From JACVRW01 sp963814095 (lineage in GTDB: Bacteria; Actinomycetota; Thermoleophilia; Solirubrobacterales; Thermoleophilaceae): a stretch of DNA of 64,000 nt. Location of the stretch: the NCBI GenBank assembly GCA_963814095.1, contig CAWFBT010000023.1:62001-126000 (forward strand), given 5' to 3'. The position numbers were made by a program, and so were the translations under genes. Shown piece after piece: positions 8,273 through 15,436 of the stretch (position 1 is the first letter of the stretch; every line of letters begins with the position of its first letter). The notes beneath the pieces are model-generated. The model saw nothing but the letters and a program-made list of their open reading frames with translations, was not told the DNA's origin and did no database searches.

Positions 8273-8641
8273 CTAAGCCGGGTGCCAGCCCCCGTTGCGC
8301 TTCACCACCTGTCCCTCCGACTCGAGGGTGGGCATCACGCGGTACAGGTAGTTCGCCTTGATGCTCATCGCGTCGGCGAGCTCCGCGATCGTGATCCCTG
8401 GGCGGGTCCGGACGAGCTCGAGCGCCTGCTTCGCGCGCGTGCCGCTTCCACGCGGCCGGCCTCGGCGGCCGCTGCCTGCGCCGCGACTCTGTCGCCGCGT
8501 TGCGGGCCGGGCGCGGTTGTTGCCCACGCCGGCGAGCGCCGCCGCCGCCTTCTCCAAGCGGTTGTACTCATCGACCAGCGGGCGCAGTTCCTTCAGCCGG
8601 GCGTCGATCTCTTTGCGTTTCTCGTCCAGGAAGTCAGCCAT
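8273..8641 (-). CDS. Small winged-helix DNA-binding protein with coiled-coil N-terminus
   Basis: Conserved hypothetical regulator of 122 residues. Residues 1-40 (MADFLDEKRKEIDARL onward) are charged and predicted to form a coiled coil, suggesting a dimer. Residues 41-68 are a basic Arg/Gly-rich linker. Residues 70-121 form a winged helix with ITIAELADAMSIKANYLYRV as the recognition part and a C-terminal wing ending in NGGWHPA. The ATG at 8641 is used because the reading frame upstream of it has no coding character. The target is unknown. Confidence 0.75.
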   Translation of the reverse strand: MADFLDEKRKEIDARLKELRPLVDEYNRLEKAAAALAGVGNNRARPATRRQSRGAGSGRRGRPRGSGTRAKQALELVRTRPGITIAELADAMSIKANYLYRVMPTLESEGQVVKRNGGWHPA

Positions 8642-8658
8642 TGGCCGAACTGTAACTG

Positions 8659-9093
8659 TTATTCGACGAGTGACTTCAGTCGCTGCAAGGAGCCGTCCAG
8701 CTCCTTTTCCGTAACCCGTAACACCGCGCGGCCGGCAACGCGCCCGACCACCCCGCCCGGAAGGTCGTACTTGTTCATATAGGAGAAGCGCGTGCCCTGC
8801 CCGTTCTCGTCGAAGGTGTAAACCACCTGGGCGTGGGACCCGACCGGCCCCCTGCCCTCCCAGACGACACGGCGGCAGGGGTCGTTCTCGACCACGGTCC
8901 AGCGCACCGTGAAGCTGCGTCCCGCGAGCTTCAGGCGCTGGGTGAGCTTCGAGCCGTGTTTCAGGCGACCCTCGGGCGCATCCTCGAGGTGGTCGTGGAT
9001 CGTCACCCAATCCCTGAGTCGCGACGGGTCCATGACGACGTCGTAGACGTCGCGCGCGGGAGCGTCGATCTCGATTGTGCGCTCGACCTTCAT
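8659..9093 (-). CDS. SRPBCC (START-like) family protein
   Basis: Cytoplasmic ligand-binding fold of 144 residues. It opens with MKVERTIEIDAPARDVYDVV, the usual first strand and helix of polyketide-cyclase/SRPBCC proteins, followed by alternating strands and a long C-terminal helix (LRVTEKELDGSLQRLKSLVE). The start codon overlaps the stop of the upstream NAD(P)-binding gene by 4 bp, so the two are coupled. The natural ligand cannot be inferred. Confidence 0.85.
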   Translation of the reverse strand: MKVERTIEIDAPARDVYDVVMDPSRLRDWVTIHDHLEDAPEGRLKHGSKLTQRLKLAGRSFTVRWTVVENDPCRRVVWEGRGPVGSHAQVVYTFDENGQGTRFSYMNKYDLPGGVVGRVAGRAVLRVTEKELDGSLQRLKSLVE

Positions 9094-10004
9094 CTCGCCC
9101 CCAGCCGCTCAGCGGCCTCCCAGTCGGCCAGCGCGTGGTCGACCGCCCGCGCGAAGCGGCGCGGCCGCAGCCCGTAGAGCCGCGGCGCCTCCTGCGGGTC
9201 GCGCGGCAGGATGTCCGATTCGAGGCTCTCCATCAGCGGGCGCACGAGCTCGACCGGTTGCCCGGTCAGCGCGGCCACGACCGCGCTCGCGGGCGGCGTC
9301 AGCGAGGCGCCGATGCCGATCGGCATGCGGCCGACCCCCATCGACTCCGCGATCTGGTCGATCATCTCCGAATAAGTCATCACGTCCGGACCGGCCACGT
9401 CCAGCGAGCGGCCCTCGGCGGCGGGCACCGAGGGTGTGCGAGCCAGATACTCGATCACATCGCGCTCGTCGATGGGCTGCGTGCGGTTCGAGCGCCAGCC
9501 CGGGAGGGGCAGAACACGCAGCCGCTCGACGAGTCGCACCAGCAGGCGAAATGAGGACGAGCCGGCGCCGATCACGATCGAGGCGCGCAGCGCGGTCGAG
9601 CGCGGCACCGCGGTGAGCAGGATCTCCTCGACCTCGAGCCGCGAGCCGAGATGGGTCGAATGGGGCCCCGCCGGGGCGATGCCGCCGAGGTAGACGATCC
9701 GCTCCACGCCCGCGCCCGCCGCCGCGCGACTGAAGGCCTCGGCGGCTCGCCGGTCGCGGGCGGCGAAGCCGCCGTCGCTCGCGGGCTCCATCGAGTGAAC
9801 GAGGTAGTACGCGGTCGAGATCCCGTCGAGCGCGGCGTCGAGCCCCTCGCCGCTGAGCAGGTCCGCGCGCACGGCCTCGACGCCGGGCAGCGCCTCGACG
9901 CGCTCGGGGCGGCGCGCGAGCGCCCGCAGCGGGCGGTCCTCGCCCGCCAGCCGGCGCAGCAGCCGCCCGCCGACATATCCGCTTGCTCCAGTGATCAGCT
10001 CCAT
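9090..10004 (-). CDS. NAD(P)H-binding atypical SDR / epimerase-like protein
   Basis: 304-residue Rossmann protein starting MELITGASGYVGGRLLRRL, the GxxGxxG nucleotide-binding turn of extended and atypical SDRs. DLLSGEGLDAALDGISTAYYLVHSM is typical of the YwnB/complex I NDUFA9-like group. There is no clear YxxxK dyad, so it may bind NADP without classic dehydrogenase activity. The ATG at 10004 is preferred over longer readings because it begins exactly at the first strand. It overlaps the SRPBCC gene by 4 bp; similar pairs may act in lipid or polyketide metabolism, but that is inference. Confidence 0.85.
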   Translation of the reverse strand: MELITGASGYVGGRLLRRLAGEDRPLRALARRPERVEALPGVEAVRADLLSGEGLDAALDGISTAYYLVHSMEPASDGGFAARDRRAAEAFSRAAAGAGVERIVYLGGIAPAGPHSTHLGSRLEVEEILLTAVPRSTALRASIVIGAGSSSFRLLVRLVERLRVLPLPGWRSNRTQPIDERDVIEYLARTPSVPAAEGRSLDVAGPDVMTYSEMIDQIAESMGVGRMPIGIGASLTPPASAVVAALTGQPVELVRPLMESLESDILPRDPQEAPRLYGLRPRRFARAVDHALADWEAAERLGAR

Positions 10005-10127
10005 GTGGGTTCTCCATGCTGCCCGAAGTTCGCCCCCCTGAAAAATGCGCTCGGAGCGGGCGCGTTTCAAGCGAGGCTGCAAACTGCGGCAAACCGCGAC
10101 TGGAATCCGAGCGGCGGTTGGTGTTGC

Positions 10128-10331
10128 ATGGCCCCCGTGCCGAAGACGAAGCCTGCCCGCTGCGAGGACTGCTTCTTCCGCCAGAACGAGCTCTGCGCGC
10201 TCAACCTGGAGAAGCCCTGCACGACATTCCGCCCCGCGGAGCGCGGCCTCGCGCCCGAACGTCAGCTGGCATTCGTCTTTCGCACGGAGCGCACCACCGC
10301 GGCCTACGCATTTCCCCAACCAAACGCCTGA
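10128..10331 (+). CDS. Small cysteine-motif protein (possible zinc binder)
   Basis: 67-residue protein with Cys12, Cys15, Cys23 and Cys31 in CEDCFFRQNELC and KPCTTF. The spacing could hold one zinc ion. The rest is basic and ends AAYAFPQPNA. It lies between the divergent SDR-like gene and the downstream MBL hydrolase, 30 bp upstream of the latter on the same strand, so it may share its promoter. No function is recognised. The codon usage and cysteine pattern favour a real gene. Confidence 0.6.
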   Translation: MAPVPKTKPARCEDCFFRQNELCALNLEKPCTTFRPAERGLAPERQLAFVFRTERTTAAYAFPQPNA

Positions 10332-10361
10332 AGGTCCCGCGACTGGGGGTAGTCTGCGCGG

Positions 10362-11159
10362 ATGCGGTTAACCGTGCTCGGCAAATCGCCCGCTTGGCAG
10401 GACGCGGGCGGCGCCTGCTCGGGCTACCTCGTCGAGATGGATGACTACGCGGTCGTCATCGACTGCGGCAATGGCGTCTTCGGGAAGCTGCGCGAGCGGA
10501 TCGACTACATCGACGTCGACGCCGTCGTGATCTCCCACCTGCACGCCGACCACTTCCTCGACCTGGTGCCCTACTCGTACGCGCTCACCTACGCGCCGCG
10601 CCAGCAGCCCGTGCCGGTCGATCGCTGGCCCGGCACCGACAATCCCGCGCGGCCGGAGCTGCACGTGCCGCCCGGCGGGCGCGACGCCTTCCGGCGCGTG
10701 GTCGGCACCTGGGGCAACGAGGATCTGATCGAGAACGCCTTCGAGCTGCGCGAGTACGACCCGGCGAGCGAGATCGAGCTCGGGCCGCTCTCGGTGCGCT
10801 TCCAGGAGGTGCCGCACTTCACGGAGACCTTCGCGATGAGCATCGCCGCCGGCAACGGCAGCGGCGGGCGGATCGTCTACGGCGCCGACAGCAGCCCGAC
10901 CGACGCGCTCAAGGAGTTCGCGCACGGCGCGGACCTGATGCTCGTCGAGGCGACCCTGCCGCGCCCCGAGCGCACCGGCATGCGCGGCCACCTCACGCCC
11001 GCCGAGGCGGGCGAGCAGGCGCGCGAGGCCGGGGCGAAGCGGCTCGTGCTTATCCACATCTCGGACGAGCTCGACTGGGAGTGGGCCCGCAAGGAGGCCG
11101 AGGAGTCGTTCGGCGGTCCCGTCGAGGTCGCCGGCCAGGGCGACGTCTACGACGTGTAG
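10362..11159 (+). CDS. MBL-fold metallohydrolase (RNase Z/AtsA-like)
   Basis: 265-residue zinc hydrolase. HLHADH (His59, His61, Asp63, His64) is the first metal motif. VPHFTETFAM, YGADSSPTDALKEFAHGADLMLVEAT and the closing histidine in LVLIHISDE complete the beta-lactamase-fold order. N-terminal TVLGKSPAWQDAGGACSGYLVE and the overall length match actinobacterial MBL hydrolases related to RNase Z and cyclic-nucleotide phosphodiesterases. It probably is not the tRNA 3' processing enzyme, because the exosite region is not evident. Convergent with the sigma-factor gene, overlapping it by 13 bp. Confidence 0.88.
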   Translation: MRLTVLGKSPAWQDAGGACSGYLVEMDDYAVVIDCGNGVFGKLRERIDYIDVDAVVISHLHADHFLDLVPYSYALTYAPRQQPVPVDRWPGTDNPARPELHVPPGGRDAFRRVVGTWGNEDLIENAFELREYDPASEIELGPLSVRFQEVPHFTETFAMSIAAGNGSGGRIVYGADSSPTDALKEFAHGADLMLVEATLPRPERTGMRGHLTPAEAGEQAREAGAKRLVLIHISDELDWEWARKEAEESFGGPVEVAGQGDVYDV

Positions 11160-11647
11160 CCGAGCGCGTCCGCGACCTGCTCGCGGCCGCGGCTCAGCCT
11201 GCTCATCACCGTCCCCTCGCGCGTCTGCAGCGCCCGGGCGGCCTCCTTGTAGCTGAGCCCGGCGAGGTCAACCGCCGCGACGGTCTCGCGGTAGGGCTCC
11301 GGCAGTGCGGCGACGGCCGCGATCACCTCGGCGGTCTCGGCCATCGCGGCGGGCTGGGCGAGCGGCCGCCCCTCGACGAGCTCCTCGTGCTCCTCCAGCG
11401 GGCTGTCGCGCGGGCGGCCGGCCTCGCTCCGGTAGCGCGAGTAGAAGGTGTTGCGCAGGACGCGCATGAGGTAGCCGAGGTCGTCGTCGGAGCGCAGCAG
11501 GCGCGGCTTGCGCAGCACCTGCACGTAGGTCTCCTGAACCAGGTCCTCGGCGTCGGCGTGTGAGCCGCACAGTCCCGCAGCCGCTCGGTAGAGGCGGTCG
11601 ATGTGATCGCCCAGACGGGCAGGATCGAGTGGACGAAGGGTGTCCAC
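11147..11647 (-). CDS. ECF-type RNA polymerase sigma factor
   Basis: 166-residue sigma-70 family factor with only regions 2 and 4. Region 2 contains ADAEDLVQETYVQVLRK and YLMRVLRNTFYSRYR. Region 4 contains LPEPYRETVAAVDLAGLSYKEAARALQ and the recognition helix GTVMSRLSRGREQ. A GTG start at 11647 is chosen: it lies 4 bp after the stop of the upstream membrane-protein gene and gives a normal ECF N-terminus (DTLRPLDPARLGDHIDRLYR). The gene order (partner first, sigma second) suggests one transcript with the upstream gene, whose product is the likely regulator. Confidence 0.88.
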   Translation of the reverse strand: MDTLRPLDPARLGDHIDRLYRAAAGLCGSHADAEDLVQETYVQVLRKPRLLRSDDDLGYLMRVLRNTFYSRYRSEAGRPRDSPLEEHEELVEGRPLAQPAAMAETAEVIAAVAALPEPYRETVAAVDLAGLSYKEAARALQTREGTVMSRLSRGREQVADALGYTS

Positions 11648-11651
11648 GCGC

Positions 11652-12311
11652 TCAGAACGGTACGGCTCCGAGCCCCTTCCAGCCCGCGAGGTCGAGCAGC
11701 TTCGTGGCGGGCACTCCCTCGCCACTCAGGATGCAGGTGCGCCCGCCGCGCTCCCAGGTGACGATCGTCCGGCCGTCGGGCTTCACGTAGCGGAGCGAGC
11801 TCCCCTCGCGCCGAGCCGAGGCCGATGGGTCGGGTGCCGGCAGAGCGTCGCCCGAAACGATCGTGTACGCGATCTCACGCCCCTCCTTCTCGTAGAAGAC
11901 GGTGACCGCGCGCCGCCCGTCGATCTCGTCCACGCGCCGGCCACTCGGCTGCCAGCCGAAGTTCTCGGCCCAGTCGGGAAACGGCAGACCAAACGCCGAC
12001 GTGTCGAGCAGCTTGGGGCGGCCCGGCTCGGGGGCCGGCTGCGTGGGCGGGAGCGTGCCGAGCTCGGCCGCCTCGACCACGCTCGGGCCGCCCGCGCCAC
12101 CGGGCAGCAGCAGCACCACGAGCAGGGCGGCCGCGGCGGTCGCGCCCGCAAGCGCGCCGCCCAGCGTCAGCCGGCGCCGTCGCGCCGGGCCGCGGGCCCG
12201 CTCGCGCTCCGCCTCGATCCGCTCCCGGAGCCGCAGCGGGGCCTTGAGCTCCACGGCGTGCAGCGCGGCGACCGCGAAGCGCTCCCTGCCGGGATCCGGT
12301 TGCCCCTCCAT
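11652..12311 (-). CDS. Single-pass membrane protein, putative anti-sigma partner
   Basis: 219 residues. A basic cytoplasmic part (about 1-48, ending in RARGPARRRR) is followed by one membrane segment (about 49-70, GGALAGATAAAALLVVLLLPGG) and a roughly 150-residue outer domain (FGWQPSGRRVDEIDGRRAVTVFY and so on). Its position next to an ECF sigma gene suggests an anti-sigma factor. The usual HxxxCxxC zinc motif is missing, so the call is positional. The ATG at 12311 is preferred; it is 74 bp from the divergent GMC gene. Confidence 0.65.
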   Translation of the reverse strand: MEGQPDPGRERFAVAALHAVELKAPLRLRERIEAERERARGPARRRRLTLGGALAGATAAAALLVVLLLPGGAGGPSVVEAAELGTLPPTQPAPEPGRPKLLDTSAFGLPFPDWAENFGWQPSGRRVDEIDGRRAVTVFYEKEGREIAYTIVSGDALPAPDPSASARREGSSLRYVKPDGRTIVTWERGGRTCILSGEGVPATKLLDLAGWKGLGAVPF

Positions 12312-12384
12312 GTAGACATGGATGCTCTCGGCGGCCGATCTATTCCCGCTGGACAGCGCCGCCGCGAGCGAAGAGAGTGGGCTC

Positions 12385-14337
12385 ATGACCACCGTGGACC
12401 TGAGCCCGCGTGCCCGGCGCGCGCTCGATGCGATCTGTGACACCTTCGCGCCGGGCGGCGCCGGGCTCCCGGCGGCCACCGACCTCGGCGTGCCCGAGGC
12501 CCTGCTCGAGCTGGTGGCGCGCAATCCGCGCGCCGCCGAGCGCAAGCAGGTGGGCCAGCTGCTCGGGCTCTGGGATACGCGCCTGCTCGCGGCGATCGGC
12601 GGTGGCGGGCTGCGCAACTTCAGCTCGCTCCCGCAGTCCGAGCGCGAGCGGGTCCTGCTCTCCTGGGCGGACAGCCGCGCGCCGCAGCGGCGCGCCGCGT
12701 TCCAGGCGCTCCGCAAGGGCTCGTTGCTCGCCTACTACGGCCGCGACGGCGGTCACAATCCGGTGCTTCAGGCGATGGGCTACCCGGGCGCACTCGGACC
12801 GCCCGAGAACCCGCCGCCGCCCGGCATCGAGCCGCTCGAGGTGAGCTCCGACACCGAGCTCGACTGCGACGTCGTGGTGGTCGGCTCCGGCGCCGGCGGC
12901 GGCACGGCTGCGGCGGTGCTGGCCGGCGCGGGCCTCGAGGTGATCGTGATCGAGGCGGGCGGCTACTACTCGGAGAAGGACTTCGACGGCGACGAGCTGG
13001 CCGGCTTCTCACGCCTCTACATGAACTCCGGCGGCATGGCCTCCCAGGACGGGAGCATCGGCCTGCTCGCCGGCTCCTGCCTCGGCGGCGGCACGGTCGT
13101 CAACTACACGTTCTCCTTCCGCACCCCCGAGCACGTGCGGCGCGAGTGGGCCTCGATGGGGGTCCCGGCCGTCGACGGCCCGGCGTTCGACGAGAGCCTC
13201 GACGCGGTCTGGGAGCGCATCTCGGTGAATGAGGAGCACAGCGTCCCGAGCGCGCGCGACGAGTCGGTCCGGCGCGGCCTCGACCGGCTCGGCTGGAACT
13301 CGCAGGTGATGAAGCGCAACGTGCGCGGCTGCCGCGCCGAGGTCTGCCGGCTGTGCCACTACGGCTGCCAGCTGGGTGCGAAGCAATCGACCCTCAACAC
13401 GTGGCTGCAGGACGCCTACGACGGCGGTACGCGAATGCTCGTCGACACGCGCGCCGATCGCGTGCTCGTCGAGAACGGGGCCGCCCGCGGCGTCGTGGCG
13501 CGCACCGGCGCCGGACACCAGGTGACCGTCCGGGCCCGGGCGGTGGTGAGCGCGGCGGGCGCGCTCCAGACCCCCGCGCTGCTCGCCCGCTCAGGGGTGC
13601 GCTCGAAGGCTCTCGGCAAGCACCTGCGCCTGCATCCGGTGATGGTCGTCTGGGGCCAGATGGACGAGGAGGTGCGGCCCTGGGAGGGCATGCTGAGCGC
13701 CACATTCTCCGATCAGCACGCCGACATGGACGGCAATGGCTACGGGATCAAGTACGAGCACGTCGCGACCCCGCCCAGCATCCTGCTGAGCTTCTCGCCC
13801 TGGCGCGGCGGTCGCGCGCACCAGGAGCTGATGCAGGCGCTCCCGCATACCGCCGGCATCGGCATCCTCCTGCGCGACCACGGTCGTGGCGAGGTGCGCG
13901 TCGGCCGCGACGGCGAGCCGATCGTGCGCTACGCCTTCACCGACGAGGACGTCGACCACCTGCGGCGCGGGCTGTGGGGCGGAGCCGAGCTGGTCGAGGC
14001 GATGGGCGCGCGGCTGATCTACTCGTCGCACGCGAAGTGGGTCGCCTACCAGCCCGGCGTGCGCGGCGACCGGGCCGCGTTCCTGGACGCCGCCGACGCC
14101 TGCGGCTGGGGTCCCGGCCAGTCCCAGCCTGTCTCGTTCCACATCATGGGAAGCGCGCGCATGGGCGGGTCGGAGCGCGACTCGGTCTGCGACCCGAGCG
14201 GGCAGACCTGGGGCGTGCGCGACCTCTACGTCTGCGACGGCTCCGCCTTCCCGACGGCGACTGGCGTGAACCCGATGGTCACGATCGAGGCGCTGGCGCA
14301 CATGAACGCACGCGGGCTCGCGGAGCGGCTGACCTAG
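12385..14337 (+). CDS. GMC oxidoreductase, long-chain alcohol oxidase-like
   Basis: 650-residue FAD enzyme. The first 110 residues (ALDAICDTFAPGG...) resemble the gluconate-2-dehydrogenase subunit 3-like region found at the front of long-chain fatty alcohol oxidases. VVVGSGAGGGTAAAVLAGAG (about 163-182) is the FAD Rossmann motif. GSCLGGGTVVNYTFSFRTP is the GMC signature. FHIMGSARMGG and DGSAFPTATGVNPMVTI form the C-terminal catalytic histidine/asparagine region. A Cys-rich piece CRLCHYGC lies mid-protein. The ATG at 12385 follows GAGAGTGGG; an upstream ATG at 12322 is possible. The substrate is probably a hydrophobic alcohol or sterol, by family only. Confidence 0.85.
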   Translation: MTTVDLSPRARRALDAICDTFAPGGAGLPAATDLGVPEALLELVARNPRAAERKQVGQLLGLWDTRLLAAIGGGGLRNFSSLPQSERERVLLSWADSRAPQRRAAFQALRKGSLLAYYGRDGGHNPVLQAMGYPGALGPPENPPPPGIEPLEVSSDTELDCDVVVVGSGAGGGTAAAVLAGAGLEVIVIEAGGYYSEKDFDGDELAGFSRLYMNSGGMASQDGSIGLLAGSCLGGGTVVNYTFSFRTPEHVRREWASMGVPAVDGPAFDESLDAVWERISVNEEHSVPSARDESVRRGLDRLGWNSQVMKRNVRGCRAEVCRLCHYGCQLGAKQSTLNTWLQDAYDGGTRMLVDTRADRVLVENGAARGVVARTGAGHQVTVRARAVVSAAGALQTPALLARSGVRSKALGKHLRLHPVMVVWGQMDEEVRPWEGMLSATFSDQHADMDGNGYGIKYEHVATPPSILLSFSPWRGGRAHQELMQALPHTAGIGILLRDHGRGEVRVGRDGEPIVRYAFTDEDVDHLRRGLWGGAELVEAMGARLIYSSHAKWVAYQPGVRGDRAAFLDAADACGWGPGQSQPVSFHIMGSARMGGSERDSVCDPSGQTWGVRDLYVCDGSAFPTATGVNPMVTIEALAHMNARGLAERLT

Positions 14338-14374
14338 CACGGAACCTCGGGGCGCCGGCAGGTGTAACCGTTGT

Positions 14375-14962
14375 GTGAGCCGCACAATCCTGATCTCCGT
14401 CGCGGTCGCCGCCCTGGCGCTGGCGCCGAGCGCGGCCGCCAAGGGTCCCCACGCGATCGTGGAGCCCGGCCCGGGTGGCATCGCGCCCGGCGAGCGCTGG
14501 GTTGCCACGCTCACCCTCAACGAGTTCCGCGCCCGCGCGCTGGCGCGAGCCCGCCCCCGGGTGTTCCTGCGGAGCGGTCGCGATCGCCTGGTCGTCACGC
14601 CGGCCCGGATGAGCGTGGGCCGCTACCGCCTGAGCGCCGTGTTCCCGCGCCCCGGGCGCTGGGCCTACACCGTGGTCCAGGGCCGGCGCCGCTTCGACTT
14701 CCCCGCCTCGCTGATCGGAGCGGGGGAGCGCGACACCATGGCGTACGTCGCGTTCCCCGAGGGGAGCCCCGCAGAGAGGCAGGGCGCGGGCGGCTCGTAC
14801 ATGGAGGACGCGGCTCCCACCGGCGGTGACGCGCTTCCCCCCGAGGTCGTCATGCCCGCGGCGGGCGAGGGCGACGGCGGCGGGCTCGCGTGGTGGATCC
14901 CGGCGGCCGGACTGGCGCTTGCCGGCGCCGGCACGCTGACCGCCGTGCGCCGCCGCCGCTGA
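14375..14962 (+). CDS. Exported membrane-anchored protein of unknown function
   Basis: 195 residues beginning at GTG. There is a signal peptide (about 1-22, ending SAAAKG), an Ig-like or FixH-like outer domain (APGERWVATLTLNEFRA, VGRYRLSAVFPRPGRWAYTVV) and a C-terminal membrane helix WWIPAAGLALAGAGTLTAV with an RRRR stop-transfer. The middle pattern resembles domains that sense or chaperone ligands at the cell surface (YtkA/FixH type), but identity is not established. It follows the GMC gene by 37 bp and precedes hsp20. Confidence 0.7.
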   Translation: MSRTILISVAVAALALAPSAAAKGPHAIVEPGPGGIAPGERWVATLTLNEFRARALARARPRVFLRSGRDRLVVTPARMSVGRYRLSAVFPRPGRWAYTVVQGRRRFDFPASLIGAGERDTMAYVAFPEGSPAERQGAGGSYMEDAAPTGGDALPPEVVMPAAGEGDGGGLAWWIPAAGLALAGAGTLTAVRRRR

Positions 14963-14995
14963 AGCGAAGCAGCGTCCGGGATATCCTCGGTCGCC

Positions 14996-15436
14996 GTGAC
15001 TCCGCAGCACGACCTGTTCGCCAACTTCGAGCGCATGCGGCGCGAGATCGACGAGCTGTTCGGTGACGTGTTCGAGCGCCAGACCGGCCTGCGCGGGCGC
15101 GGCTTCTCGCCCTCGGTCGACGTCTACTACGCGGACGACCCGCCGCGCGCCGTCGTCAAGGCGGACCTCGCCGGCATCGACATCCAGGACGTGGCGCTCG
15201 AGATCCGCGGTCGCCAGCTCCTGATCGCGGGCGAGCGGCGCCCCGCCGCCGCGACGGGCCGCCTCTACCAGCAGATCGAGATCGAGCACGGGCCGTTCCG
15301 CCGGATCGTCGAGCTGGGCGCCGAGGTCGAGGCGGGCGCGGCACGCGCGTCCTACGAGGACGGCATGCTGGCCGTCGAGATCCCCCTCGCACGACCCGAG
15401 CAGACCGTGCGGCGAGTGCCGATCGAGGAGGGGTAA
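14996..15436 (+). CDS. Small heat shock protein (Hsp20/alpha-crystallin family)
   Basis: ATP-independent holdase chaperone of 146 residues. Residues about 40-130 form the alpha-crystallin domain: SVDVYYADDPPRAVVKADLAGI, then LLIAGERRPA and YEDGMLAVEIPLA. The N-terminal helix FERMRREIDELFGDVF is typical. The GTG start at 14996 gives this conserved beginning. Its stop codon overlaps the lon ATG by one base (TAATG), so chaperone and protease are translated together, a sensible stress pairing. Confidence 0.92.
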   Translation: MTPQHDLFANFERMRREIDELFGDVFERQTGLRGRGFSPSVDVYYADDPPRAVVKADLAGIDIQDVALEIRGRQLLIAGERRPAAATGRLYQQIEIEHGPFRRIVELGAEVEAGAARASYEDGMLAVEIPLARPEQTVRRVPIEEG

